From Diospyros lotus (Eukaryota; Streptophyta; Magnoliopsida; Ericales; Ebenaceae), in contig NC_068350.1 of assembly GCF_014633365.1 (NCBI RefSeq), forward strand, positions 28,387,119 to 28,451,118: DNA of 64,000 nt, in the 5' to 3' direction. The translations under genes and the position numbers were made by a program. This document shows, piece by piece, positions 9,899-21,085 of the stretch (positions within the stretch are counted from its first letter, which is position 1; every line of letters starts with the position of its first letter). Below the pieces are notes generated by a model. It searched no databases, was not told where the DNA came from, and worked only from the letters and a program-made list of their open reading frames with translations.

Positions 9899-10423
9899 CT
9901 AGTATAAAGAAGCATCCCAATTAGGTGGAGGTTCTATCACTACCCACCGTTCTTCAAATCGATTAATCTTGTTTGGAAGAGCGATGAACAGCTCTAAACC
10001 TGACACCTTCTGGAGAGTGTAAAGGGCACGATCCTTGTTGGCTTTTCGCAATCGATAGAAGCAACTGAATAGTTTCAGGGAAGGGATGACGTCCCTCAGA
10101 CGACAAAGTATAGAGAAGATGACCATCTGAGCGCAACCATTAGGATGAAGTTGAGCGAGAACGATCTTGTAGTGACGCAACCACGCCATGGCAAAGGGCG
10201 GAAGAGAAAAGAGGAGTCCCACCTCAAATGAAGCAAAGTGAAGACCAAGGGAGCCCTCGTCTACCCGAGAGGGGTCCGGCTCATCGAGGCGAGGGTACCT
10301 CACCATAAATCCAGAAGGCATGGCATCATAAACTTGCTCAAAGGCCCCGTATCGAAGCCGGGAGCTCGAAGTGGTAGGAATGTGCGCGGGGCCGGGGGGT
10401 GATGCCGGTCTTCTCCTCGACAT
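9899..10423 (-). CDS. accessory antisense ORF with Transposase_28 ('putative gypsy type transposon') domain
   Basis: This 174-codon ORF lies upstream of the coiled-coil ORF on the same strand and is probably its N-terminal exon(s). Residues about 58-100 show the domain's hallmark: an acidic start, then FEVGLLFSLPPFAMAWL and LAQLHPNG. Residues 105-145 continue with the conserved region before LQKVSGLELF. The homologous block in the decayed copy at 61.5-61.9 kb has FHLGFQFPFHHFGLEFI and PTPLHPNG. The frame closes at 9899, and about 200 bases separate it from the next ORF, so one or more introns or breaks lie between. A minus-strand TATA box (10,821-10,832) and a palindrome array (10,591-10,693) lie upstream, suggesting its own promoter. 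The domain name reflects association with gypsy elements; no enzymatic activity is established. Confidence 0.75.
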   Translation of the reverse strand: MSRRRPASPPGPAHIPTTSSSRLRYGAFEQVYDAMPSGFMVRYPRLDEPDPSRVDEGSLGLHFASFEVGLLFSLPPFAMAWLRHYKIVLAQLHPNGCAQMVIFSILCRLRDVIPSLKLFSCFYRLRKANKDRALYTLQKVSGLELFIALPNKINRFEERWVVIEPPPNWDASLY

Positions 10424-10590
10424 GTTAAAAGGTTCAAAGCCATTACCTTGTTACGTTAGGAAAAGCGGACGATCACAACGAGAAAAGTACTTGCACATAA
10501 ACGCAAAGAAAATCAGTACAAGGTAAAGAAGGAGCAACCGAAGGCCGAAATAAGCATTTCAAGCCGTTTAAGGGCACCGAGGCACCAGGA

Positions 10591-10693
10591 CCACTCGGTC
10601 ATGATCGAGTGGCCTCGGCTAAAATCATGACCACTCGGTCATGACCGAGTGGCACTAGTCGCACGTCATAGCCACTCGGTCATGACCGAGTGG
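10591..10693. repeat. three 22-bp palindromes (CCACTCGGTCA half-site)
   Basis: CCACTCGGTCA followed directly by its complement TGACCGAGTGG occurs at 10,591-10,612 (one mismatch), 10,631-10,652 and 10,672-10,693 (both perfect). The same half-site is the main motif of the element's LTR U3. They lie between the minus-strand TATA box and the accessory ORF start, so they would fall in its 5' leader. Confidence 0.9.
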
Positions 10694-10820
10694 CCCAGTG
10701 GGAGCTCCCCCAAATGCTGAAAATGAAGACGTGGCCCAAAAAATGCGCCGAGACCTGAGAGAATTTGAGTCTTGGAGCACCTTGGCTGATCCTTGTGAGA
10801 ATTAAATGAAGAGTGGAAGC

Positions 10821-10832
10821 CCTATTTATAGG
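10821..10832 (-). promoter_or_regulatory. TATA box for the antisense accessory ORF
   Basis: CCTATAAATAGG on the minus strand lies about 400 bases upstream of the ORF beginning at 10,423 and points towards it. It resembles the plant consensus TATAAATA and is separate from the LTR promoter on the other strand. It is predicted from sequence only. Confidence 0.6.
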
Positions 10833-11003
10833 AGCTTAAAAGGCAAAAAAGTCGAAAGCTGTGGAACAAATACAGAAAATGAAGAGCAAATGAGCAAAAA
10901 TGATCTCCCGAGAGATAAGCAAAATACGGTAAAAGCGACGCCAATATTTCTCAGGATCATATGCTCTTTTACCCGACTCCTCGGCTAAAAAAGCAGGGAG
11001 CAA

Positions 11004-12102
11004 TTGATGTACCCGAGAGGGCGAAATGGATTTATGATCAAGTGTGGGCCCCAATAGGAGATAAATCAAAGTCAAGGGCCAAGGAAGACCCGCTCGGCCG
11101 GGCCGGGTGGGAGCCCACTTGGCGTAACCGAGTGGTAAAGACCACTCGGTCAGTCCGAGTGGCTGAGACCACTCAGCACAACCGAGTGGTAAAGACCACT
11201 CGATCGGTCCGAGTGGCTGAGACCACTCGGTTGCCGAGTGGTTTTCCCCCCCACTCAGCATGACCGAGTGGAGAGGGTCACTCGGTCATACCGAGTGGTC
11301 CCTCCCCCAAACTCGGCCTAATCGGGTGGAGGTCACTCGGTATGACCGAGTGACCCTTCGAGATTGTCAATCCAACCGAATCCCCCCTCTCGCCAGACGA
11401 TCAGCATTGCGAAATTTCCGTAATGGGCCGCGAGATTTCTGCCGAGAAAATCGCGAGGCCTCTCTCTCTCCTCCACTATAAATATGAGACCCCACCTTCA
11501 TTCTAAGGGACGCTTTTTTGAACAATAAAAGTACAATTTCCTCATTTTCTCTCGAGATTCTAACTTAAGCATCGGAGGGTTTACGCGGGGACCCCCCACC
11601 CGCGTCCTAACGGTGCTCTCATTTTGTAGGCCACTCGGTCACCGAGGCCACTCGGTCACGGCCACTCGTCGCCCTCAGGTCACTCGGTCACTACCACTCG
11701 TTGCCCTCAGGTCACTCGGTCACTACCACACGTCGCCCTCAGGTCATTCGATCACGACCACTCGTCGCCCTCAGGTCACTCGTTCATCCGAGACCACCCG
11801 TCATCCTCAGGTCACTCGTTCATGCGAGGCCACTCGTCATCCTCAGGTCACTCGTTCATCCGAGGCCACTCGTCATTCTCAGGTCACTCATTCATCTTGG
11901 GCCATCTGATCATCAACCCACCAGATTTACCAGATCCATCAGACCATCAGATCTATCAGACCCTCAACTCTATAAGATCACCAGATCTGGACCTCTACCA
12001 GATCCAGTTAATCGTCAAGATTCTCATCAGTGAAGGCACGACTCCCAAGACTCTTGTGTCTCTCCTCAATTAAAAATAGATTGTTGTATTTTGGCAACAA
12101 CA
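11004..12102 (+). repeat. 3' LTR of the Transposase_28-carrying element
   Basis: This is the 1,099-base partner of the left LTR. It has the same TGATGTACCC start and CAACAACA end, a TATA box at about 11,475-11,485, and shorter palindrome and 36-bp repeat arrays. The 83-base length difference comes from copy number in those arrays. Confidence 0.9.
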
Positions 12103-13089
12103 AATTTATTATTTTTTAAAAGAGTAAAGGAATAAATTAAAAATAAATTAATTGAATTAAATTAACTAAATTAATTTATTAAAAATAAAATAAAATTATA
12201 TATTTTTTTAAATTATTAAAATTTTGTTAAATTTATTTTTATTTTTATTTTTTTAAATTAAATTTTTAGTTAACTAGTGGTGAACCCGTGTGATATATGG
12301 GAGAGTTTAATTTAAAAATAAAAAAATAAATTTATTATTTTAAATAATTTTAACAAAATTGATAATTATAATTTTTTTAATCTTTAATCATGTTGAAAAA
12401 ATTTAAGTTTACTTAATTATTCACTATTCAATGTGCTAATGGAGAACACTTTTAATTCAATATACTTATAATTTTTTTTTATAATATTATATTTATTTAT
12501 AAATAAATATTATAAAATCTATAATATTTCCACTTAAAGATGTTGGTTATTTTCTATTTATTATATTATAATTATAAATATAAATTAAAACTCTTAAATA
12601 TGAGTAAGAATAATCTTTTTCAATAATAACAAAATTTTGAAACAATGAATTTTGATTTCTTCCATACTCTTAAAAATGTGATACCTTAAATATTAATTAG
12701 TATTGAAAAACCCTAGTATTTGACAACTTTAAATAATTTTTTATGAATTTGTTAAGACATCACATTTTCAAGACTATAATATAATTATTAAAGTAATTAA
12801 TAATTAATTAATTACTACCTTTGATTTAATGCAAATTTTTGAGGGAAAAAATTCACCATTGATTGACACTTGGCAAAATACTTTATTTGACTATCATATT
12901 TTAATATTATATAAATATACATAAAATAAAGATATAAAAATAATATTTTAAATAAATAGATAATTTTTTATGACATAATTAATAGTTTAAGTTGTCTATT
13001 AATATTTCTAATAAAACTCATGTAAATTTAATATAAAACAATTAGCATTGAAAAACTCGTATATTTAAAATTTATTATTAATTTTACAA
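12103..13089. other. A/T-rich interior of the CACTA element, no gene
   Basis: The sequence is very A/T rich with no meaningful open frame. It continues the CACTA interior that ended at 6856 on the other side of the nested element. Confidence 0.6.
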
Positions 13090-13860
13090 TAATTAGTACA
13101 TATTATTTCAAAACAATTGAAAGATTTAAATTATTAATGTAAATTATAAAATGTAAATTATTAATGCAATAAGTATTAAACGCAAATCATTAATGCAAGT
13201 TTTGGGGGAAAATTTTATTACTACTTATTATTTCAAAGCAATTGAAAGATTTAAATTATTAATGCAAATTATAAAATGCAAATTATTAATGCAATAAGTA
13301 TTAATTGTAAATCATTAATGCAAGTTTTGGAGAGAAATTTCTTTTTTCAAGACTATCCTACTTTTATATATATAAAGATGCAAATTACAAAATATAAATT
13401 ATTAATGCAGTAAGTACTAAACCCAAATCATTAATGCAAGTTTTGGAGGAAAATTTTATTACTAATTATTTCAAAGCAACTGAAAATTTTAAATTATTAA
13501 TGCAAATTACAAAATACAAATTATTAATGCAATAAGTATTAATTGTAAACCATTAATGCAAGTTTAGGGGGAAAATTTCTTTTTTCAAGACTATCTTACT
13601 TTTTATATATATAAAGATGCAAATTACAAAATGTAAATTATTAATGCAATAAGTATTAAATGCAAATCATTAATGTAAGTTTTGGGAACAAATTTTATTA
13701 CTACTTATTATTTCAAAGCAATTGAAAATTTTAAATTATTAATACAAATTACAAAATATAAATTATTAATACAATAAGTCTTAATTACAAATCATTAATG
13801 CAAGTTTTGGGGGAAAATTTCTTTTTTCAAAACTATCCTACTTTTATATATATAAAGATT
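13090..13860. repeat. about 240-bp A/T-rich tandem repeat, 3+ copies
   Basis: Each copy contains ATTAATGCAAGTTTTGG-type blocks, and most end in TTTTATATATATAAAGAT. The landmark CAAGACTATCnTACTTTT recurs near 13,347, 13,587 and 13,830, giving a period close to 240. Half-length internal repeats are also visible. The repeat lies wholly inside the CACTA element. Confidence 0.8.
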
Positions 13861-13969
13861 TTGTAATTAATTTAAATTAAATTTTAAATTTCTTTTAAGA
13901 TTTTATATTTCTTTTTGTTAATTTAATTCAATTTAATTTTAATTATAAATTATTTAATTATTTTTGAAT

Positions 13970-14640
13970 TTAGCAGCGATTTTTCATTTTAAAATTAAAT
14001 TATTTAATTTTAAAATTATTTTTGAAACAGCCATTAAATTAAATTTTTTAATGAATTTTGCGGCGATTTTTAAAAACCGCCGCAAATATTAATTTAATTT
14101 TAATTATAAATTATTTAATTATTTTTTAATTTAACGACGATTTTGAAAAACCGCCACTAAATTAATTTTTTGATGAATTTTGCAGCGGTTTTTAAAACCG
14201 CCACAAATGTTAATTTAATTTTAATTATAAATTATTTAATTATTTTTTAATTTAGTGACGATTTTGAAAAACCACCGCTAAATTAAATTTTTTGATGAAT
14301 TTTGCGGCAATTTTCAAATCGCCGCTAATGTTAATTTAATTTTAATTTTAAGTTATTTAATTATTTTTAATTTAGCGACGATTTTGAAAAACCGCCGCTA
14401 AATTAAATTTTTTGATGAATTTTGTGGCGGTTTTGAAAACTACCGCAAATGTTAATTTAATTTTAATTTTAATTTATTTAATTTTTTTTTAATTTAGCGG
14501 CAGTTTCTCAAAAATCACTGCTAAATTCAATTTTATTTTTTCATTATTTAATTATTTTTTAAATTTAGCAGCGGTTTTCAAAAAGTCGCCGCTAAAATAG
14601 TATTTTGCAGCGAAAAAACCGCCGCTAAAAATTAATTTTT
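13970..14640. repeat. CACTA subterminal repeats with GCGGCGGTTTT hairpins
   Basis: Units of about 120 bases are repeated five or so times. Each pairs a TTTAGCGRCGRTTTT block with an AAAACCGCCGCTAAA block, so each can fold into a hairpin. The left end (6440-6600) has the same motif. Such subterminal arrays are the expected transposase-binding sites in CACTA elements. Confidence 0.85.
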
Positions 14641-14651
14641 TTGTTGTGGGT

Positions 14652-15369
14652 GAGGTGGATGACGCTCAGTATTCCTTTTTATGCCTATAAAAAAGGGGTC
14701 GTTCCCTTTGCTTCTTATGCATCCTCTACTCAATGCTTGAGCGTCCTCCTCTTAGTTAGATATCTTGGGATCGAATGGCTAGTGATGTCAAGTCGAGTCA
14801 AGACTCTGTCAGCACACAGTACTATTTCTGGCGACGATGTGGTCGATTCAGGTGATGCGCCGACGGCTGGAGTTAGCCGTGACTTGTGGCTCTGGGTGTT
14901 CGCGGTATGCGGGTTAGTGGCTCTCGGTGGTCATGGTACAAGGGCCGACTTATTCCTTAGCCTTAAGAAGTTCGCCCTCTGTCGGCTCTGCTTTTTTACC
15001 TTCCCTAGAATTTCAGGTTCTCTGGTGCCTATGATGGCTATGCTGGTGTTGTCGCATTTCTTGGACCTCACCTTGAGGTCCTTGCTCATGCCTCTACTTG
15101 CGTGGATCCGCATCACTAAGATACGGCTCGCGGGGGTGATCCTGTAATCAGAGTATGACCAAAGGGGTCTCCAGTCAATATCTGCTCAGGGCCAGCCATG
15201 ATGTTGTTGTTGGTTTTCTAGTGATTCTCGCTAGGAAGCTGCTAAGGGCTTTACGGAGGATGGGTATTTGACAACAGGGTTGGCCTTGTTGTGCCAAAGC
15301 TTGATTAGTTGCGTAGGTCTTGTTGTGCTAGGATTTGACTAAGATAGAATATTGAACTGGCCCGGTTGT
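14652..15369 (+). other. degenerate LTR-like sequence right of the CACTA insertion
   Basis: A TATA-like GCCTATAAAAAAGG at about 14,682 is followed by GCTTGAGCGTC near 14,735, similar to the ACTTGAGCGTC stretch found in the LTR at 39.2-39.7 kb (minus strand). A 168-codon open frame at 14,641-15,147 starts inside the CACTA terminus and shows no recognisable domain, so I do not call it a gene. LTR ends could not be defined. Confidence 0.35.
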
Positions 15370-15679
15370 ATTTTTATTGTAAGTGAACCATCAAAAGAGT
15401 ACTAAAAAGTTTTACATTGTGGACACACTTTGTAATGGAATGGAATAATGAAATGAAAGTTTTCCAAATGTGAGTACCTTGTACTATTCCTTCACTTTTG
15501 TTTGCTGAAACGTTTGGTTGCTTAATTATTGTGAGTATCGAACGATTTAGGATTACCATGTCTGCCCATTCTGTGGTAGGCTTTAGCGGGACTAACAAAG
15601 CTTCCAATTTGCTCTTACTTGAATAAGCTTCGTGTTGTTTAAAGTAACAAAGAGGGAAGTGTTGAGGTGACTCACAAAA

Positions 15680-16050
15680 CAGACCGAGGTAACTTAAGGT
15701 CTGCCGGGGCTTGTTTGTTACAAAGCTTTGTTATAGATAGGTCGAGGTAACTCGAGGCCAAAGGCAGCAGACCGAGGTAACTCGAGGTCCGTCGGGGCTT
15801 GTTTGTTACAAAGCTTTGTTGTACATAGGCCGAGGTAACTCGAGACCAAAGGCAGCAGACCGAGGTAACTCGAGGTCCGCCGGGGCTTGTTTTTTACAAA
15901 GCTTTGTTGTAAATAGGCCGAGGTAACTAGAGGCCAAAGGCAGTAGACCGAGGTAACTCGAGGTCCGCCGAGGCTTGTTTGTTACAAACCTTTTTTGTAG
16001 ATAGGTCGAGATAACTCGAGGCCAAAGGCAGTAGATCGATGTAACTCGAG
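15680..16050. repeat. 88-bp tandem repeat, about four copies
   Basis: The unit begins ACCGAGGTAACTCGAGGTCC, includes GGGGCTTGTTTGTTACAAAG, and ends CCAAAGGCAGCAG. GAGGTAACTCGAGG occurs twice per unit, so a half-period is also present. It sits between the integrase and the missing 3' LTR, where Tat-type elements often carry tandem repeats. Confidence 0.85.
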
Positions 16051-16372
16051 GCTTGCGATAAGAAAAGAAACTTTGGGTCTGGGCCCATATGAAGATTTTG
16101 ACAGGTGATAAATGGGAGTATATTTTTTGAATGATTTACAAGAAGATAGTCGTTCAGTTGTAATATTTAGCGGCTTGTTCACGAATTTGAGCCTGGTCCT
16201 GGATTCCCTGGACCAGGTTGAGGTCGGCTCACTGTTCTTCATTGTTGGTGTCTTCTCAAAAGTACTGTAGCCTGGGGTTAGGTTCCCCAATCTCGACAGG
16301 GATCATAGTTTCTGACTCGTAAGTGAGTCGAAAAGGGGTTTCCTTGGTCGAGGTTTGAGCGGTGGTGTGGTA
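16051..16372 (-). pseudogene. gypsy integrase C-terminal part
   Basis: On the minus strand, YHTTAQTSTKETPFRLTYES and MIPVEIGEPNPR are the end of the core and start of the C-terminal region of Tat-type integrases. The reading continues with a stop after LQYF. It was contiguous with the integrase at 18,544 before the solo LTR inserted at the VLWSY position. Confidence 0.85.
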
Positions 16373-18538
16373 TGTAACACCCCAAATTTCTCGAGCATGT
16401 TATAACTTAGGATTTCGAGAATATAAAAATTTTTCATATCACAATATCTATCATACATCACACAATATCCCAAAAACCCTAATTTTCACCTTCTCAGCTT
16501 AACAAACCCAATAATCGAATAGGTAAGACAGGCGTTAAAATCTCGAATGCGGAAGCTAGATCGAACCTGATATGGTTCACAACCATAACACTTTATTTAT
16601 CATAAAATTGTTTAAGATGTCTACAAAATATATTACATGGACATCATCAAGTGATAACTAAATATCTTAAACATATCCAAGATTATATAGGTTTGTACAT
16701 AACAAAAATATGCTAAACATGATACAAACAGCAGATTAAACTTATTCTTCAGCTACCTCCTTTCCCTTAGAGCTGCTTGTCGAACCTGGAACGTTTGAAT
16801 ATTCCAGGGACATAATCCAATTAGAAGATGAATCTGCTAGTGATAAACTCCAAAACAATTTATATCAATGCATGAACAAGTATAAAATGTATGAGGAAAA
16901 TAACGAGAACTACTCCGAAGTACTTCGTGAACATGTCAGCCTCTTCCAATGAGAGCTTTCTCAATGGTGCACGCATAGCGGCTCTCGAGAGGTCCCTAAC
17001 CATGTCACTTCGACCCGACCTCATAGAACTCATGCAAGCACCAAATCCGTTGTTCCTTAGACTCACAGTCTTCCCCATGAGAGCTTTCTCGATGGCGCAC
17101 GCATAGCGCCTCTTGGGGGATATCTGACTTTTGCCCTTGACCAACAACAAATAGGTACAACAGTATGACCACACGAATTTTATAAATGTGACAGTTAAAA
17201 AGTCAACAACATATATTTTTCAGAGAAATACATTTTATATATGCAACATGATTTCACGTAAGAAAATAATAAGAGTTTACGAAGAAGAACTTCACAACAT
17301 GATCTCATGCAATAGAAGTCTCTCATAAGAGAATAAAAAATAGGATTTGAAGTATAGGAGTCTCACCTTGTTGGTTTATCTCTTGAACGATATAATTTCA
17401 CAGCAAACGGCCAGAAAACATGGGTTTTGGTAAACCTAACATCAAATATTTTTATATAGGGTTGAGGGGTATTAAATTAGGGGCATAACTAGAAAATTTT
17501 GAGGAAAATAGGCCTCTAACGAGCCTTCACGCACCCCTGGAAGGTGGCTCACGCACCTTCATGCGCAGCCACTTCGACACGTGTATCTCACGCGTTGCTA
17601 CCAGATTTCAGATAGCATTGCGTCGTTTTCGTATTTCGGCCAATCTCCCTCGTTTTAATTCCGATTTGACCCCCGTTTGAACCTACGCGACCCTCTCTTT
17701 CCTCTCTATAGGATTATAAAAAAAAAAATCTGACTTACCTTACTTTTGTTCTGACTGATTTTGGTGAACTTCGGCTAAGGATCGTAACTCCGTCGAGGCT
17801 CGTTCTCCTCGGCTTCTCCTTCGATTCCTTCCCGCCTTCTTGTCGAACTTCCTACTCTCTCTCTAGAGAAAGGTCCTCTTCTTAGAGTGCCTCAACTCTC
17901 AAACTTGGTTGAATGATTTGAGAACAATCCATGGTGCCTATTTATAGATTTCTCCAACCAATCATATTATGCCACTTGTCACAATCTTAGCCATGGACTC
18001 CAAAGACTCAAACCTATAATTGAATGGCTTTTCAAATCCAAAGCTAGAATGAATTTAACTTTTCAAATCCAAGCTAAAACCCCAAACTTCTTTCAAATAA
18101 CACTTTGGCCCTTATTTCAAGTCCTCAACTTTAATATTTTACCACATAAGCTCTTAATTTTATCCTTATTTCGTTTGGATAATTCTCTAATTACAATTAC
18201 ACCCTCAAATATCAAATTTATCGAGATATTTAAAATCTCAAAATTAATAACTCAAAATTACTCGATATATACAATTTCTCAAAGCCTCTTACCATCATTC
18301 GACTATTTTAGGCTATAACTTAGCTTAACCGAAAAATCATCTCTGATTTAATTTCTTTCAGGGTCATAAATCTCGCCTCGAGATGCTCGTCAAAAATATA
18401 CCTTTATCCTCAGCTATCTAAGATCTAGGGCACTCACTACGATTGATTTGGTCACTCGTTGCCATTTCAAACATATTTTTCGATATTTTAAACTCACTTA
18501 AAATATGTGGCATCTTCATGAAAATATGGGGTATTATA
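16373..18538 (-). mobile_element. solo LTR, Tekay/Del-like type, in integrase
   Basis: The 2,166-base element starts TGTAACACCCC and ends GGGGTATTATA, a two-transition version of the usual GGGGTGTTACA. Flanks TGGTA and TTTTA would be a TSD with two mismatches. A TATA box CTATAAATAGG on the minus strand near 17,936 gives the orientation. It shares a CTGGAACGTTnnAATnTTCCAG-type palindrome near 16,785 with the solo LTR at 21.1-23.5 kb, so both belong to related families. A GAGAGCTTTCTC..GCACGCATAGCG block is repeated at about 16,948 and 17,078. No internal domain is present. Confidence 0.7.
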
Positions 18539-18543
18539 TTTTA

Positions 18544-19379
18544 TGACCACAAGACCATAGGGAGTTCATCTGGCCTGGCTCCTTTTACGTCATCGAGTTG
18601 TTTCTTTAGTCTTGCCAATATAACCTTGTTGGTGGCCTTAGCTTGGCTATTGGTCTAGGGGTGCTCAACTGAGGTAAAGACCTAGCAGATACCGAGTTTT
18701 AGCAGAAATCTTGGAGTCTGTCATTGGTGAATTGAGTGTCATTGTCCGAGCTTAGCACCCCAGGGAGATCATACCGACAAATGATATTCTTCTAGATGAA
18801 TTTTTGGATTCTTTCGGCAGTGATTGTAGCCAGTGGCTCGGCGTCAATCCATTTTGTGAACTAGTCAATTGCCACTACCATAAATTTAAGTTGTCCTGTT
18901 GCGGTTGGAAAGGGTCCAAGGATGTCTATCCCCCATTTGTAAAACGGCCAAGGGCTGCAGAGGTTGTAGAGCTCCTCCGACGGGGAATGATGTGTGTTTG
19001 CGAACCTTTAGCACTTGTCACAATGTTTCACATAGGCTAGATAGTCGTTTCGCATTGTTGGCTAATAGTATCTGGCTCTCAATATTTTTGTTGTCAGGGA
19101 CCGCCCACCGAGGTGGCCTCCACATACTCCTTCATGTATCTTGGTCATGAAGTAGATAGACTGGTCAAGGTTGACACATTTGAGAAGTGGCACGGAGTAA
19201 CCTCTTCGGTATAGCTGGTTCTCGAGTAGGGTAAAGTAGCAAGTTGTTCTTCTGAGTCTCTTGGCTTCTTTGATGTCCACGGGGAGCGTCCCACTTTGCA
19301 TGAATCGGATGATAAAAGTTCCCCAAAATTTGGGCGCTACTTTTACTATTTGTATGTTGAGAAGATCGATGATGGGCAA
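18544..19379 (-). pseudogene. gypsy integrase, zinc-binding and core domains
   Basis: Integrase inserts the cDNA into the genome. At 19,062-19,379 the H2C2 zinc-binding domain is visible as HEGVCGGHLGGRSL. A KHCDKC block then follows, and the catalytic core contains WGIDILGPFP and SSDNDTQF. The third acidic residue of the D,D,E triad reads Lys (SQAKATNK where the family has QAEATNK), and several stops interrupt the frame. It is therefore inactive. Confidence 0.85.
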
Positions 19380-19454
19380 ATCCAGGGCCTCTTGTATAAT
19401 TGACTAGTTATTTGCTAGTTTCTTGGTGCTAGAAAGATTTGAGAGTACATCTGC

Positions 19455-19844
19455 TCACGCGTTTTGTTCCCTGGGGATATATTCAATTTGGAAATAGTTG
19501 AAAAATTCAGCCAGTGTTCTAATCTTGTGGAGGTATCGGCCAAGCTGTGGTTCTTTTCTCTGGAATTCGCCCTTGACTTTGTTGGTTACCAGTTGGGAGT
19601 CGCTCTCAGCAATTAACCGAGATGCTCTAATTTCCTTTGCTAGGCTTAAACCGGCTATGAGGGCCTCATATTCTGCTTGGTTGTTGGTTGCCTTGAATTT
19701 GAAGCAAAGTGATTGTTCAAGAATCAGACCATTGGGTCCTTCTAGGATGAACCCAGCCCCGCTTCCTTTTATATTAGAGGCTCCATCAACAAATAGTATC
19801 CAGGGGTTGGGTTCCGAGTTTTTCCCAGGGGGAAAGTTTGACAC
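19455..19844 (-). pseudogene. gypsy RNase H domain
   Basis: RNase H degrades the RNA of the RNA-DNA hybrid in reverse transcription. The open block has the family's acidic motifs in order: ILFVDGASN, NNQAEYEALIAGLSLA and AESDSQLV, ending in the EYIPREQNA segment. It is one intact domain within a broken polyprotein. Confidence 0.88.
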
Positions 19845-21080
19845 AAAAATTGGAGAGTACTTGGGATTTGATGTGCTTTCGTGGCTAGTATTGTATGCCG
19901 AATTCAGAAAGCTGTACTAACCATGCTATCATTCTTCCCGAAAGCTCCAATTTCTGGAGTATTTGCCAGATCGACTGATCAGTCTGGATCATGATCTGAT
20001 GACTTTGGAAATATGACTTGAGCTTTTGGGCCGCTGTTACCAGTGCTAGCGCTAGCTTTTCAATCTTTTGGTATCGTAGTTCAGCTCCTTGAATGGTTTT
20101 GTTGATGAAGTATACCAGTTGTTGTGTTTTTCCTTCCTCCCTAACTAGTACCGCACTAAGGGCGTTAGCGGTGACGGAGATGTAGAGTGAAAGTTCATTT
20201 CCAAGCTCTAGTCTCGAAAGGATGAGGGGCTTCTAAGAAGGCTTTTAGCTCCTAAAAGGCGGCTTCGCATTCTTCTGTCCACTCGAACTCGGCTTACTTT
20301 TTTAAGCATTGAAAGAAGGGCTTCTCTTGGTCGGCCGACTTCGGGAGGAAGCAAGACAAAGTTGTTATTCGGCCTGTTAGCTGCTGGACCTCCTTCAGGT
20401 TAGCAGGACTACTCATTGCAAGGATGGCTTCGCATTTATCTGGGTTGGCTTCAATTCCTTGGCAAGTTAGTATGAATCCTAGAAACTTATCGGCTTGCAC
20501 CCCGAAGGCGTATTTGTTAGGGTTAACCTTATGTTGTGCTGCTGGAGTTACACGAAGATTGCGGTTAAGTCTGAGTAGTGGTCCTATTTTTCTGAAGTCT
20601 TGGCCATCATGTCATCTACATAGACTTCGAAGTTTCGGCCGATCTACTTGGCGAATACTTTATTCATCAATTGTTGGTATGTTACGCCTGCATTTTTCAA
20701 CCCAAATGGCATGACCTGATAACAGAAGTTGGCATTCTCTGTGATGAATGCTATTTTTTCTTCATCTTTGGGGTGCATCCGGATCTAATTGTAACTAGAG
20801 TAGGCATCCATGAAACTTAAGTACCTGTAGCCGGAGGCTAGATCCACAAGACGGTCAATGTTGGGCAGTGGGTATGAATCCTTTGGGCACGCTTTGTTTA
20901 GGTAGGTGAAGTTGACACACATTCTCTACTTTCCTGAGGATTTTTTTACCATGACCACGTTGGCGAGCCATGTTGTGTATGGGACCTCTCTGATGAATCC
21001 GGCTTTTAGGAGTTTGGCTGTTTCCCCACGCGACTGCACGCCGTCTTTCTTCTCCCAGTCTTCTTTTCCTCTGGGCGATC
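19845..21080 (-). pseudogene. gypsy reverse transcriptase and connection domain
   Basis: Minus-strand fragments in several frames cover LNKACPKDSYPLPNID, the MPFGLKNAG block, FEVYVDDMMAKT with the catalytic YVDD, and GFILTCQGIEANPDKC at 20,294-20,500. Stops and frameshifts separate them. The N-terminal end of RT is interrupted at 21,085 by a solo LTR. The sequence resumes at 23,536 with IDPLVICHKLALDPEARL, the RT lead-in of Tat-type elements. Confidence 0.85.
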
Positions 21081-21085
21081 AGTCT

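Larger units (their letters stand above)
6857..12102 (+). mobile_element. non-autonomous Tat-like LTR retrotransposon with antisense accessory ORFs
   Basis: Two LTRs in direct orientation (6857-8038 and 11,004-12,102) bracket a 2,965-base interior. The flanks are ACTTT (6852-6856) and AATTT (12,103-12,107), a TSD with one mismatch. A GTCTATGGGAAA PBS-type leader follows the left LTR, and a purine-rich AAAAAAGCAGGGAGCAAT tract precedes the right one, so the element runs on the plus strand. It lacks gag, protease, RT, RNase H and integrase. The interior instead holds minus-strand ORFs with a Transposase_28-like domain, the accessory gene type known from Tat/Ogre-lineage gypsy elements. It presumably used an autonomous relative's proteins. 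Confidence 0.88.
6412..14648. mobile_element. CACTA (En/Spm-type) DNA transposon, non-autonomous
   Basis: The left end reads CACTACAAAAAAAC and the right end, on the opposite strand, reads CACAACAAAAAAAT. Both abut a perfect 3-bp TSD GGT (6409-6411 and 14,649-14,651). Both ends carry many subterminal GCGGCGGTTTTT/AAAACCGCCGC copies in both orientations, the usual transposase-binding architecture of CACTA elements. No transposase is encoded. Without the LTR element nested at 6857-12,102, the CACTA itself is only about 3.0 kb, so it must be mobilised in trans if at all. The right terminus has one changed base in the canonical CACTA. Confidence 0.9.

Noticed and set aside
14641..15147. 168-codon plus-strand ORF
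   Set aside because: It begins inside the CACTA terminus and shows no domain; the region looks like degenerate LTR.
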